A stretch of DNA of 64,000 nucleotides from Halomonas stenophila (lineage in GTDB: Bacteria > Pseudomonadota > Gammaproteobacteria > Pseudomonadales > Halomonadaceae). This document shows, piece after piece, positions 44,090-53,459 of the stretch. The position numbers were made by a program, and so were the translations under genes. The notes beneath the pieces are model-generated. The model searched no databases, was not told where the DNA came from, and worked only from the letters and a program-made list of their open reading frames with translations. The stretch spans positions 62,001-126,000 of the forward strand of contig NZ_JACHXR010000008.1 in assembly GCF_014192275.1 (NCBI RefSeq), written 5' to 3'. How positions within the stretch are numbered: the first letter of the stretch is position 1; each line of letters begins with the position of its first letter.

Positions 44090-45037
44090 CTAATCATTGC
44101 CGTAATCAGGTTCAAACTCACGTTCCCTCTCTTCCGTTTCATAAAATTCGTCTGGAAGGGAGGATGCATTAATTTCTTGAGCACCATGCAAGTGCAGTCC
44201 GCAAACAAGGCATGCAAATTCTTCAGTGGCATATGTTATATCAACATACTCCGTGAATAGGTCATGCGGATCCTGATCATCAGATATTTCTTCATCGTAC
44301 TGAGTTCCACCCATTACACCCATACCGCCACAGGCGGGGCATTCATATAAAACATAGCCATCTACAGAATAATCAAACTTATCATAATGCCCCCAAGACT
44401 TCGCATTCTTTGAGACTTCGATCAGATCTTCACGCTTCTTTTCGTTCTTATGGGCTGATTTAAAATCTTCTAAGGCATGATCAATTCTTGTTTTGACCAT
44501 CATTGATATTGCTTCACGGGCATCTTGCAATAATTGCCTCGGAGCTTGTGCTTCATCAGCTCCTAACCATTCTTCAAGCTCTTTACCTTGTATATCGAGG
44601 AGGGTGTACGCGGCGTGCCAAAACTTAGCCTCCCATGCGTCAGGTGACATTCCTGAAAATGGTGATTCACCTGAATGAATTTCTGAGTTCCGCCTCAAAG
44701 CTTGCTGTTCACAGAATTTCTGTATTCTTTTGTCAAAGGCTTTCGATATGTGAGATAAGCGTTCGAATAACGTTTTAGCAGTAATTGTTTTAACATCTGG
44801 AGATAGAGGATGGCCACAAGCCGAAAAGAGAGACTGGTAGTGAGTAGGGTCAGCCACCAATGCAGGATGTATAGTGCTCAAGGATGATTTCGCCAATAAC
44901 TCCAAGGCTAGGGATGCCCATAGCTGATATTCATCTAATACAGCTTCATTCTTTGCTCTTAGCCCCCTTGACATATATATTTTGGACTTAGAGAATAGTG
45001 CATCTGATGAGAATGCCGGGTTTGTTTCTTTACTCAT
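44090..45037 (-). CDS. HEPN-motif protein with C-terminal zinc-ribbon-like cysteines, 315 aa
   Basis: A helical N-terminal region has RRNSEIHSGESPF: R116-N117-x3-H121 matches the R-[N/D]-x3-H active site of HEPN RNases. A second helical part contains a long charged segment, and the C-terminus carries two CxxC pairs (YECPACGG and FACLVCGL) that could bind zinc. It overlaps the upstream dioxygenase gene by 4 bp (ATGA), so the two are made together. The pair fills one integron cassette. I know of no described system with this combination. Confidence 0.65.
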   Translation of the reverse strand: MSKETNPAFSSDALFSKSKIYMSRGLRAKNEAVLDEYQLWASLALELLAKSSLSTIHPALVADPTHYQSLFSACGHPLSPDVKTITAKTLFERLSHISKAFDKRIQKFCEQQALRRNSEIHSGESPFSGMSPDAWEAKFWHAAYTLLDIQGKELEEWLGADEAQAPRQLLQDAREAISMMVKTRIDHALEDFKSAHKNEKKREDLIEVSKNAKSWGHYDKFDYSVDGYVLYECPACGGMGVMGGTQYDEEISDDQDPHDLFTEYVDITYATEEFACLVCGLHLHGAQEINASSLPDEFYETEEREREFEPDYGND

Positions 45038-45684
45038 TTCGTCAATACCCTATGCAATTCACGAGAAGAGTTCATGCCGAAAGCGTTACTCGAACTACTT
45101 CTGCCGTGTAACATCCTCCAGTTATCTAGCACCAAGATATCGTTTTCTTTCCACTCAATGTCTATTTTTTTGGCATTATCGAAGGCCGAATTGAGTACTT
45201 GGAGTGCTATTTCCGAATCTCGGTCAGTGGTATGCATACACCCAATATCATACCTTATGAAAGGGTTGTTATCTGAGACAATCGACGAGTAAAACGAACG
45301 TCTACCATCTTTCACAAGGAAAACAGCATTCTTTAACAGATTAATATCAGAATGCTTTAATTGTAGCAACTCCCAATCAATGAGGTGTGTTTCCCGACCG
45401 CAGATACCAGACGATTTGCACCCCATAACGATATACCTACAAGGTGTTGGCCAATGCGCCGTATCAACGTGAAATGGAAATGACGATAGTTGATACTGGG
45501 CGCTAAGCGAGTTGTCATGGGCGAAAGAAGAGGACTGGGGTTTGAGAACTTCCACAACAGATCTCCTTCGCCTCGCACCAATTGGTTGGCCTAGATGGCT
45601 TGCGATCTGTAATAAATCATCATCTATGTTGAGCCCTCGGCACTTCCCTTTCCACCATCCTTTCTCTTTCAGGCTGCTTAGCAT
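45034..45684 (-). CDS. TauD/TfdA-like Fe(II)/2-oxoglutarate dioxygenase, 216 aa
   Basis: The iron ligands are H72-x-D74 (FPFHVDTAHW) and the distal H193 in LDNWRMLHGRSS; R208 or R212 near the C-terminus (SSRELHRVLTK) would bind 2-oxoglutarate. DNxRxLHGR is the standard TauD-family ending. At 216 aa it is shorter than TauD (~280), missing N-terminal parts. The substrate is unknown. It is coupled to the HEPN-motif gene, so it might modify that protein or an RNA, but this is speculation. Confidence 0.8.
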   Translation of the reverse strand: MLSSLKEKGWWKGKCRGLNIDDDLLQIASHLGQPIGARRRRSVVEVLKPQSSSFAHDNSLSAQYQLSSFPFHVDTAHWPTPCRYIVMGCKSSGICGRETHLIDWELLQLKHSDINLLKNAVFLVKDGRRSFYSSIVSDNNPFIRYDIGCMHTTDRDSEIALQVLNSAFDNAKKIDIEWKENDILVLDNWRMLHGRSSSSNAFGMNSSRELHRVLTK

Positions 45685-45703
45685 CAGTAACGCTGCCTTT
45701 TAG

Positions 45704-45772
45704 GTTTAACAGTGATTAGACGGAATGCTCTGGTATTGGATAAACGAGCACGCACCTTTAACAATATTATAC
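45704..45772 (-). repeat. attC-like integron site 6 (downstream of Wadjet)
   Basis: The minus strand runs from GTATAATATTGTTAAAGGTG to TAATCACTGTTAAAC. It aligns along its length with site 11 (56871-56935), including the centre TCGTTTATCCAATACCAGAG versus GCGTTCATCCAATATCAGAG. R'' has T for the final C, so it is less perfect. Confidence 0.7.
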
Positions 45773-45826
45773 CGCACGTTACGCGCCATGTGATTTTCGG
45801 AACCCGCGTAATTACTGCCACTCACT

Positions 45827-46696
45827 CTATCTTCTTACCGTCTCTTCGGTCAGCTTTATTTTTCGTGACAGCATCGCCTCCTGCATAAGGACCCTCTTAT
45901 GCTTTACCATATTCATCACGTGTCGACCAATCCAAGCATTTTCGTTGAATGAATTTCGCAACCGGTCCATTATCTCAAGTTGTCTCATATAGACATCGCC
46001 CCTGCCAATAGTGCTTATCACTTCAATATCTCTTGGCACGATGATTGACACAGGGCCGTTATGCCGTGAAATAAAACCTGTTTGTGCGAGGCTAAGGCCT
46101 GCGGGATCATAATCAAAAAACAAGCCAAGCGAAACACTACCTGGCATATTTTTCATTAACTCAAACACCTTATTTTGTGACGCATCATTCCCCCGATAGA
46201 CGTAGAGCGTATCATGGCAGAATTTCTCAGGGACTATTTCCATCATAGCCTCAATGTTTTCCATTAAGGCACCATTCTCAATGATAAGAACGCGATCATA
46301 CTCGGATATCTCTAGCATATCTCCTTCACGAAGTGAGAGATAACTGCCGGGTGGAAGGCATATTTCCCCGTTGTTCTTGGAAAAATGAATAATTCCATCA
46401 CTCGAAGAAATGCGAATGAACCCGCCAAATACCTGGCGCTGGGAGGCCTTCTCGTTGGTCAGCTGCGCAGACACCGCCACCCGGTCCTGCGTGAGGTCGA
46501 ACCCCAGCGAGGCATCATTGGTCTGGCGTCGGTACTCCGCCTCCAGCAACTCCAGGTCGTTCTCGCTGAGCAGCAGCTTCCTGCCATTGGGCGTGCCGAC
46601 ACCCAGCTCCGCATGGGTGGACAGCCACATCGGGCTCAAGGTCACCGACGCCGGGCGACGTTGCAGGGTGCGTTGCAGGGTCGACAGCGGTATCAC
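45827..46696 (-). CDS. jetD: Wadjet JetD (TOPRIM-type nuclease subunit)
   Basis: JetD is the nuclease that cuts closed circular DNA gripped by the JetABC condensin. The 289-aa protein has an N-terminal winged-helix-like segment (~1-90) and a Topo VI-like TOPRIM core with the acidic residue in RVLIIENGALMENI and the D-x-D in LGLFFDYDPAGLSLA. It is shorter than many JetD proteins. DNA composition switches inside the gene: the first ~90 codons are GC-rich like jetABC, the rest clearly AT-richer, suggesting a recombinant gene. It overlaps jetA by 4 bp. Confidence 0.8.
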   Translation of the reverse strand: MIPLSTLQRTLQRRPASVTLSPMWLSTHAELGVGTPNGRKLLLSENDLELLEAEYRRQTNDASLGFDLTQDRVAVSAQLTNEKASQRQVFGGFIRISSSDGIIHFSKNNGEICLPPGSYLSLREGDMLEISEYDRVLIIENGALMENIEAMMEIVPEKFCHDTLYVYRGNDASQNKVFELMKNMPGSVSLGLFFDYDPAGLSLAQTGFISRHNGPVSIIVPRDIEVISTIGRGDVYMRQLEIMDRLRNSFNENAWIGRHVMNMVKHKRVLMQEAMLSRKIKLTEETVRR

Positions 46697-47958
46697 GCCA
46701 CCTCCTTATGCTCGAAGATGACATCCATCAGGATATGGTTGCCTGAATAGCGCGGCACCTGCACCGTCTCGTACTGCATGTTCAGATGCTCCTTGTCCTG
46801 GTCGGCCATGGAGTAATAGTGACCCAGCACGCTGAGCACCCAGATCTCCGGCGTGGTCTCGATATCGAGGTATTGATAAAACGCCATCACCGAGGCGCTG
46901 GGTCGCGCCTTGAACAGCTCCGGCAGTGCCTCAAAGAACTCGCGTGCCGAGCGCTGCTCGGGATCCTCATGAGCGATGGTGGTCAGGGTACCGTGATCCA
47001 CCACCGTCATCGTGTCACGCTGCTTCTCATCCCTGTCGAGATCACGCTCCTGGTCATCCCTGACGCGGGCCAGGGCCTTGGTGGCGATCTCGATCAGCAC
47101 CACCTCCTGTCGCGGATCATCCAGTGCGGGTTCGGCCTTGAGGGGTAGCGGCTCGACCCCGCGAAATGCATCGGGTGGCAGCTCATCGGCAGGGAAGGAT
47201 GGCGTGAAGTCGGGGTTCTGATCATAGTGCGCGAGGAAGGCATCGATCAGGCGGTTCTGACGCTGATACTCGGCACTCTTCTTCACCAGGTGCGTGAGGC
47301 TCCGCTTGAGCTGATGGATCGCATCCAGCACCTCCCCGGATAAGGTGTCGATCTGCTTGGACAACACCTTGTTGAACAGGTGGATCAGGTAGGGATCGGC
47401 CCCGGCCAGTTGCGAGAGCTGGTCGTAGGATATGGTCTCGAACAGATCATTCATCCGCTCTGCTTCACGGATCGCAAACTTGTTTTCCTGGATCTTGATG
47501 TCGATATCGTTGATCGAGCGGAAGTCGTTGTTCACATAGTCCGAGAAGCGTGCGGTCACCAGCCGGATGGTGTCGACGAAATGATGCACACTTTCCTGGA
47601 TCAGGCTGCGGAAGTGCTCGATGTCGCCCGTATTGCCCTTGCGCTTGGCCAGGCTGTAGTTGGTGACAGTCTGCTTGAGATGGTTCCATCTGTCGTTCAC
47701 CTCACCACTGGCCACCTGCCTGCGCTGGCTCTGGGTGATGAAGTGGACGAAGTCCCCCAGCGCACGGGTGATGATCACCTCCTCGTCATCTTCATCGAGG
47801 TGGAACGCCAGGTTGTGCTGGATCAGGTCGTGGGCGGCCTTCTCGCTGGACTCGTCCAGATAGACCCTGCCCTGCTGCTGGAGGCAGGCGTCCAGGATGG
47901 TCTCCAGATGGCGGTGGATGGTCGAGACCGCCGCCTTGGCGTCGCTGGGGCGTGACAT
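46693..47958 (-). CDS. jetA: Wadjet JetA (MukF/MksF-like kleisin)
   Basis: The 421-aa protein is a MukF/MksF-type kleisin: an N-terminal winged helix (~5-100), a helical middle (~150-270) including the neck-binding segment, and a C-terminal winged helix (~330-421, YQYLDIETTPEIWVLSVLGH). It closes the ring formed by the JetC dimer. It overlaps the jetB stop by 1 bp (TGATG) and jetD by 4 bp. Confidence 0.85.
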   Translation of the reverse strand: MSRPSDAKAAVSTIHRHLETILDACLQQQGRVYLDESSEKAAHDLIQHNLAFHLDEDDEEVIITRALGDFVHFITQSQRRQVASGEVNDRWNHLKQTVTNYSLAKRKGNTGDIEHFRSLIQESVHHFVDTIRLVTARFSDYVNNDFRSINDIDIKIQENKFAIREAERMNDLFETISYDQLSQLAGADPYLIHLFNKVLSKQIDTLSGEVLDAIHQLKRSLTHLVKKSAEYQRQNRLIDAFLAHYDQNPDFTPSFPADELPPDAFRGVEPLPLKAEPALDDPRQEVVLIEIATKALARVRDDQERDLDRDEKQRDTMTVVDHGTLTTIAHEDPEQRSAREFFEALPELFKARPSASVMAFYQYLDIETTPEIWVLSVLGHYYSMADQDKEHLNMQYETVQVPRYSGNHILMDVIFEHKEVA

Positions 47959-48608
47959 CAGAACAAGCCTCCCTGTGGCTCGTCGGTCATCTCCTCCTCG
48001 GCGACCTCCTCGGCCAGGATGCCTTCTTGCCGCTGAATGTAAGTCATCATCTCCATCAGCAGTGACCAGCGCGACGTGGCCTTGTAGGACGCCCCGGAGG
48101 CGCCATACGGCACAAGATAGCCTTCTTCCTCAAGGTGCTTGAGGATACCCTCCAGCTGACCCTTGGTGTCCTTGCGGGTCGAGATCTTGAAGCGACGCGC
48201 GATCTTCTCGACGTCTTTTTGGGAACTCACCGAATCTTCCACGCTGGCGAGCAGACCGCTCAAGCTAAGCGTGTCGCCTGCATGGATCGGGTAACGGTCA
48301 TGACTGATCTTGCGCGTCAGCTTCAGCCAGTGGCACAGGGGCTCCCAGTCCCCGGCGATACGCGCGAAGCGATTCTGGATGCTGCGCCGAAGCCCTGGGT
48401 CGTTGAGATCGCGATAGACGGCATAGTAGCCAACGTCATCTTCGGTCTTGGCCAGCCGTCGCCCCATGTGCGTCAGGGTGTCGTTGATTAGCGTGAATTG
48501 GCGCGGATCATTCAGCAGATCGAAGCCTTCCCGGTAGGCGATCTCGCAGATCACCTCGCCGCTCAGCAGGCGCTCCATGGTCTTGGCAAATGCAGGGTTA
48601 TAGTTCAT
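47958..48608 (-). CDS. jetB: Wadjet JetB (MukE/MksE-like)
   Basis: The 216-aa protein has two winged helices typical of MukE/MksE (DUF4194-type): EIAYREGFDLLNDPRQFTLI near the start and KGQLEGILKHLEEEGYLVPY near the end. It binds the kleisin JetA. It overlaps jetC by 4 bp (ATGA). Confidence 0.85.
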   Translation of the reverse strand: MNYNPAFAKTMERLLSGEVICEIAYREGFDLLNDPRQFTLINDTLTHMGRRLAKTEDDVGYYAVYRDLNDPGLRRSIQNRFARIAGDWEPLCHWLKLTRKISHDRYPIHAGDTLSLSGLLASVEDSVSSQKDVEKIARRFKISTRKDTKGQLEGILKHLEEEGYLVPYGASGASYKATSRWSLLMEMMTYIQRQEGILAEEVAEEEMTDEPQGGLF

Positions 48609-51600
48609 TGGGCCACCTCCTGACTCATGTCCTTGATCGCCTGGCTGAAGCGCGGATTGATCCTGGCGGCACCGGGCTCCTCATCGGTGACAATCATCGC
48701 GCCCTTGTCTTCATCCATCAGCACCCGGTTGTCGAAGCGCTTCAGGATCTCGGGGGGTGCCTCGGGCTGGGCGCAGAAGATATGGATATTGCGCCGCTGC
48801 ATCATCTTGAACAGACGGCCCACGTTGCCGGAGTCAATCTTGCCCAGCTCATCAATCGGCCAGGTGATGGCGATCTCCTCGTTGGGGCACAGGTAGCGCG
48901 TCAGGCCGCTGAAGACGATTAACAGGGCCATTAGCGACAGGCCTGCGCTGCTCGCGTCGGAGAAGTCCTTGTCGGTGCGAATCGGTACCTCTCGCCCCTT
49001 CTCCTTCAGTGTGATCTCGATATTGGTCAGATCGCTGATGTCGCTGCTGCTTCCGCGCCCATTGCGATAGGCCTCATCGAGTTGGCGCAGATCCTCCATA
49101 AGCTCGTCAGGCGGCAGACCCGACTCGTTGCGTGCCAGCCACTGACCCCAGCGCTGGGCGAGCGCCGACAGCGGCTTCCATTGCTCGTCGCTGCTGATCA
49201 GCGAGACCAGCTGGACCTTGATGTCACTGATCGCCACGAAATCGTGCTCGGTATTGAGCTTGGCCCTCAATTCACGGGAGACGCGGTTGATCTCGTTGTT
49301 GAGGTTGTTGAGCGACCCGCGATACTTGACCATCCGGTCGGCGATACCCCGGACGGTCTGCTTGAGCATGTTCTCGATCTCGGGCACGCGCTCGTGCAAC
49401 AGCTCCGAGAGCGCGCTCATCGAAGCGATATCCAGCTCATCCATGCCCTCGGTGTACTGCGTGCGCTCCTTGAGACGGTTGTATAGCTGGAGCCATGCAT
49501 CGTGGACCTGGGTGTTGGGATGGAGCTGGATGATGTTCTTGCACCGCTTGGCGATCTTGATCAGCGCCTGGGTCTGCCTGTTGACCTCGCTGGCCAGCTT
49601 GTCGACCTCGAAGGCGATCTGCTCGCCACTGCCAAGGGCATCGGCATCAGGCATCTCGCCATGAGGCTGCTCATGGGGCACGCCGTCCAGCTCCCGTTGG
49701 GCACGGGTACTGAGGATGCGCCACTCTTCGAGTGTTCGAGTAAGCTGACCGATCTCGCGCTTGAGGGATCGGCGAGCCTCGCTGAGCGCTTTCTGGTAGG
49801 CTTCATGATCGCTTTTCAGACGCGCGAACTCACTTTCGCTGATGCTTATCTGGCGAATCAACGCCGCCTGCCGCGTGCTCCTGTCGTCGAGCGTCGGCCA
49901 GTCGTAAGCCAGCCAGTGCTCATACGCCAGCACCTCCTCCTTGGAGTCTTCCAGCACCTGGATCTCATTGCGAAGCGCCTCTACCTTCTCGATGGCCGTC
50001 TGGCGTGCCTTGGTATCGACGCCTCGTTTGCCCAGGGCGATCTGAAGGGCATCGTCCAGTGATTTGAGGTGCGCCTTGTGTGACTCCTCGATCTCCTCGA
50101 TCTGCTTGGTCTTGTGCTCGATGGCGGCGTCCTGGGAGGCCATCGCATCGGTCTGCTCGGCTCTCAGTTGAAGGAGAGCCTCCTGCCCGTCACGGCGGAT
50201 GGTCTCGCGCTGAGCGGTCTTCTGGTGGCCTTCTTCAGTGATCTGGGCCTGAAGGCTGGCCGCCTGTTGCTTGAAGTCATTGGCCCGCCTAGCGGCGTCC
50301 TCATCGAGACGCGCGACCAGCCGTTGATGCTCTGCCTTGAGATCCTGGATGCGCTCCCTCAGTCCGTCCTGCTTGTTCTTCATCAGGGTCAGTCGGTCAC
50401 GCGCTTCCTTGAGCGCCTTGCGGGCGCTGAGCACCTGGCCGGTGGTCTTCTCCACCTCGTCCTTAGCCCGCTTGACCTCCTGCTTGGCCTCCGTCAGCAG
50501 GCTGTCGAGCTGAGCCTCCTCCATCGCTTCATCCGGCTTGGCCAGATGCTCCAGATAGAGGGCAAGGCCATAGAGGGTTTCGTCATGGGAGGTCCGCTCG
50601 GGTTGCAGGTCCTTGCGCTGGAGTAGAGCGGGCGAGATAACCTTGCCCAGCGAGTCACCCCATCGCGGAAAGTGCTCGCGGAGGTAGGCCAGCAGGGTGC
50701 CCGGCTCCGCGAAGCGATTGCGCGTCAGCGCATCGCGCTCGGCCTCGGCGTAGCTCAGGCGGCGCTCGGCGTGCTGAAGATGACTCTCCTCGGCACCGAC
50801 CGCCTTTGTCTTCTCGGTCACATCATCCTGACACAGCTGTAGCTGGCGGATGACCTCATCCCGCTGCCCTTCCGCCGTGGTGATGGCCGACTTTGAGGCA
50901 TTCTTGTCGGCGATCTCCTTATCGGTCGGCTGGAGAGCCTGCTGCTGCGCCTCCAGCAGTTCGCCATAGCGCTGCTGGAGCATCCCGATGCGCTCATCGA
51001 TCTCGCCGATGACTCGGGCTTCCTCTTCTTCCCACTTCCCCTTCAGCGTGTTGCGCCCGGCCTCCTGGTCATCCGCCAGACGGCGGCGCTTCTCGCTGAG
51101 CGCATCCTTGTCCTTACGCAGGCGCTGGGTCCGCCGCTCTTTTTCTGTAATGGCCTCGGCGCGGTCGCTGTCATAGCTTTTCTGAAGGTCCTCACCTTCT
51201 TTCTTCAGCACACTGAGGGTCTGGCGAGCACTGTTCAGCGCCTGGCGACGGTTCGGCAGATCATGGTAGCGCATGGCGATATCATCCATGCCCTTCTCTT
51301 CCCATTCATCTCGCTGCTCATAGAGCGCGTCGATCTCTCTATCCAACTGGTCGCGCTGCGCGTGGAGGCCTGCCAGGGAGCGACTGTGTTCGCGGTATGC
51401 CTCCTGATAGCCCGCCTCGGCCTCGTCGAATTCACGCCCCTTGACCTTTTCCTGAGCATCACACAGATCGATCCTATCGCTGATGCGACCCACATGTTCG
51501 TCCAACGCGGTGGTGTACTGATGCAAGGATGTGTGCGAAGCCATCAGGTTCTGATAGGTCTCGACCCCGCTCGCCAGATCACCGGAGGCGCGCTCGAAGG

Positions 51601-52342
51601 CCTGAAGGCTTTCGATGTCGCGCCAGAACGCCGGGTTGTTGGAGTTGGGTCGGGAGTCCTGGATATGGACGTGAATCTGCGTATCGATGATCATCCTCTT
51701 GAGACGCGAGATCAGCCGCTTGGAGTCCAGTGTGATCGAGGTCAACTCGTGCATGTGCTGGATCCGGTCTTCGAACCCGCCCAGGCTGAAGGCTCGCGCC
51801 TCCTCGCGTAGCGACTTGTGGCGGGAGGCCGTACCGCTGCGACGATTGATATGAGCCGTGTTGAAGATGATGTCGCGGTATTCCGAGGTATAGTTCAGCT
51901 GCTGACTGATGGTGACCCCGAACTCCTTGAGACGGTGGCGCAGCAGCATCCAGGCGGGCTCCTGCTCCTCGTAGTAAGGGTCCATGTCCGGATGGAAGAT
52001 CGTCTCGTCGGCGCTGCCCATGACAAAACGGTGGGCGTGCTGGGAACCTTCACTGCTACGATAGAAGACTGCACAGCACGTCTCGCCGCTGACGCGCGCG
52101 TACTCGAAGATCACCATGCTCTGGTCATTGGTGAGGTAGTAGTCGACAAAATTCTTCTTGTTGCCGCTACGGTCCATGACCTTGCCGGGCTCCTGGCCGA
52201 AGAAGATCGGCAACAGGCGAAGCGCGGAGGTCTTGCCAGCACCGTTGTCTCCGCCGAGGTTGGTGTGGCCATCGCAGGGGATCCTTGTCTTGAGCCCCTT
52301 ATAGTATGAGTTATAGAGGATGATCGCCTTGAGTCCACTCAT
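48605..52342 (-). CDS. jetC: Wadjet JetC (MukB/SbcC-like SMC ATPase), 1245 aa
   Basis: This is the motor of the plasmid-restricting condensin. Walker A is GGDNGAGKTSALRL (residues 30-43). Two long coiled-coil arms (~290-560 and ~640-1000) flank a hinge region. The C-terminal head has the signature-like SSAGLSLMALLIVFSG and Walker B in ITWPIDELGKID. It is the first gene of jetCBAD. The order C-B-A-D is that of Mks-type condensins (MksB-E-F-G with rearranged order). The operon lies between attC-7 and attC-6. Confidence 0.9.
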   Translation of the reverse strand: MSGLKAIILYNSYYKGLKTRIPCDGHTNLGGDNGAGKTSALRLLPIFFGQEPGKVMDRSGNKKNFVDYYLTNDQSMVIFEYARVSGETCCAVFYRSSEGSQHAHRFVMGSADETIFHPDMDPYYEEQEPAWMLLRHRLKEFGVTISQQLNYTSEYRDIIFNTAHINRRSGTASRHKSLREEARAFSLGGFEDRIQHMHELTSITLDSKRLISRLKRMIIDTQIHVHIQDSRPNSNNPAFWRDIESLQAFERASGDLASGVETYQNLMASHTSLHQYTTALDEHVGRISDRIDLCDAQEKVKGREFDEAEAGYQEAYREHSRSLAGLHAQRDQLDREIDALYEQRDEWEEKGMDDIAMRYHDLPNRRQALNSARQTLSVLKKEGEDLQKSYDSDRAEAITEKERRTQRLRKDKDALSEKRRRLADDQEAGRNTLKGKWEEEEARVIGEIDERIGMLQQRYGELLEAQQQALQPTDKEIADKNASKSAITTAEGQRDEVIRQLQLCQDDVTEKTKAVGAEESHLQHAERRLSYAEAERDALTRNRFAEPGTLLAYLREHFPRWGDSLGKVISPALLQRKDLQPERTSHDETLYGLALYLEHLAKPDEAMEEAQLDSLLTEAKQEVKRAKDEVEKTTGQVLSARKALKEARDRLTLMKNKQDGLRERIQDLKAEHQRLVARLDEDAARRANDFKQQAASLQAQITEEGHQKTAQRETIRRDGQEALLQLRAEQTDAMASQDAAIEHKTKQIEEIEESHKAHLKSLDDALQIALGKRGVDTKARQTAIEKVEALRNEIQVLEDSKEEVLAYEHWLAYDWPTLDDRSTRQAALIRQISISESEFARLKSDHEAYQKALSEARRSLKREIGQLTRTLEEWRILSTRAQRELDGVPHEQPHGEMPDADALGSGEQIAFEVDKLASEVNRQTQALIKIAKRCKNIIQLHPNTQVHDAWLQLYNRLKERTQYTEGMDELDIASMSALSELLHERVPEIENMLKQTVRGIADRMVKYRGSLNNLNNEINRVSRELRAKLNTEHDFVAISDIKVQLVSLISSDEQWKPLSALAQRWGQWLARNESGLPPDELMEDLRQLDEAYRNGRGSSSDISDLTNIEITLKEKGREVPIRTDKDFSDASSAGLSLMALLIVFSGLTRYLCPNEEIAITWPIDELGKIDSGNVGRLFKMMQRRNIHIFCAQPEAPPEILKRFDNRVLMDEDKGAMIVTDEEPGAARINPRFSQAIKDMSQEVAQ

Positions 52343-52565
52343 CAGCCACTTGCTCCCTACTGAATTGATGAAGCTACTTGTAGGGTCCCGGGTGATTGAT
52401 TAGGTGGGATCCTACACTTACTGCTAAAAGGAAATAGGGGGACAGGAAAATAGGGGGGTAGACTACAAATTTCATTCTCATCCTGACACGGGGGAGCAGT
52501 AGCCACTCAATCAGCTTAGTCTGAAGCTCCCATTGTGGCCAAAAGCGGACTTTCAAAAAATGCTG

Positions 52566-52643
52566 ATATGACGCCCACATTAACGGCGCGAGGAACGAGC
52601 GCATATCGACCAGTAGGGGGAAAATATAATGTACTTGTTAGGC
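52566..52643 (-). repeat. attC-like integron site 7 (upstream of Wadjet)
   Basis: The minus strand starts GCCTAACAAGTACATTAT (perfect R'') and ends TGGGCGTCATAT, where R' GTTATAT has become GTCATAT. It begins 6 bp after the stop of the 52649-53428 gene. Loss of R' could freeze the boundary with Wadjet. Confidence 0.75.
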
Positions 52644-52648
52644 AAACC

Positions 52649-53428
52649 CTACCGCCCCAAATCATGTAACCCTCCAGCTGACGAAATCCACATTCCGTCG
52701 CCTAGATATGCGGGACCCCCATCACCATCTGAGCACGCATCATAGATGTCTAACATTTCACTTCTAGACGACTTTCTTTCTCGAGCTTTCTTCTTCAGCT
52801 CTTCTGTTCTTTTATCGCTTCTTCCTTGAGGAATGAAATAGCGATCTAAATTGACCTCATTCTCAATAAAACTTTTTGAAAATCGGAGCATTCCCTCAAA
52901 TAGATTGAAAGTAGTGTGAGCTAAAAAATGATGAACCATTTCTCCCTCACTGAAGGATAATGCATGCAGGCTATAAGGTTTAATAACTTCATGATCGATG
53001 CGAGCAAGAATCTGTATATCTACTCCGTTTTTCCTTACAAATATGTATGCAACCTTGGTCGCATTAGTACAGCCCAACACAGCCCGATACTGCCGTCGCC
53101 TTGATTTTACCGGGACCCACCCGTGTAATTTAAGCTCTTTAATAAAGATATCATGTGTTGCCAACCCAAAAACAAGAGGAGAGCCTTTTGGCAAAACAAT
53201 CTCACCGTCCGCCTTATATATTACCTCATCTTCTTTGCACTCAATTCTGCCATTGCAGTCCCAGTTAAAATATTTTAGATTCTGAATTATTGCAGATCTC
53301 AATTTCCCGTCTGTTCTACGAACTATCACCTTATCTCTTCGCTTAACATCAGTGCGAAAGCACTGCACAGGAAACTCCTTGGTTGATTCTTCAAAGGAAA
53401 CAAAAGCAACGATGTAACTCATAAACAA
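52649..53428 (-). CDS. Integron cassette gene, hypothetical, 259 aa
   Basis: I do not recognise this protein. It starts with beta-rich segments (FPVQCFRTDVKRRDKVIVRR), continues with a mixed domain (KVAYIFVRKNGVDIQILARI), and ends with a basic helix (EELKKKARERKSSRSEM) and a Gly/Asp-rich tail. It has low GC and a standard cassette position between attC 8 and 7. An internal ATG at 53422 is an alternative start. Confidence 0.6.
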   Translation of the reverse strand: MFMSYIVAFVSFEESTKEFPVQCFRTDVKRRDKVIVRRTDGKLRSAIIQNLKYFNWDCNGRIECKEDEVIYKADGEIVLPKGSPLVFGLATHDIFIKELKLHGWVPVKSRRRQYRAVLGCTNATKVAYIFVRKNGVDIQILARIDHEVIKPYSLHALSFSEGEMVHHFLAHTTFNLFEGMLRFSKSFIENEVNLDRYFIPQGRSDKRTEELKKKARERKSSRSEMLDIYDACSDGDGGPAYLGDGMWISSAGGLHDLGR

Positions 53429-53459
53429 TCCTTTGCGTTATCCCCGTAGATCACTATCT

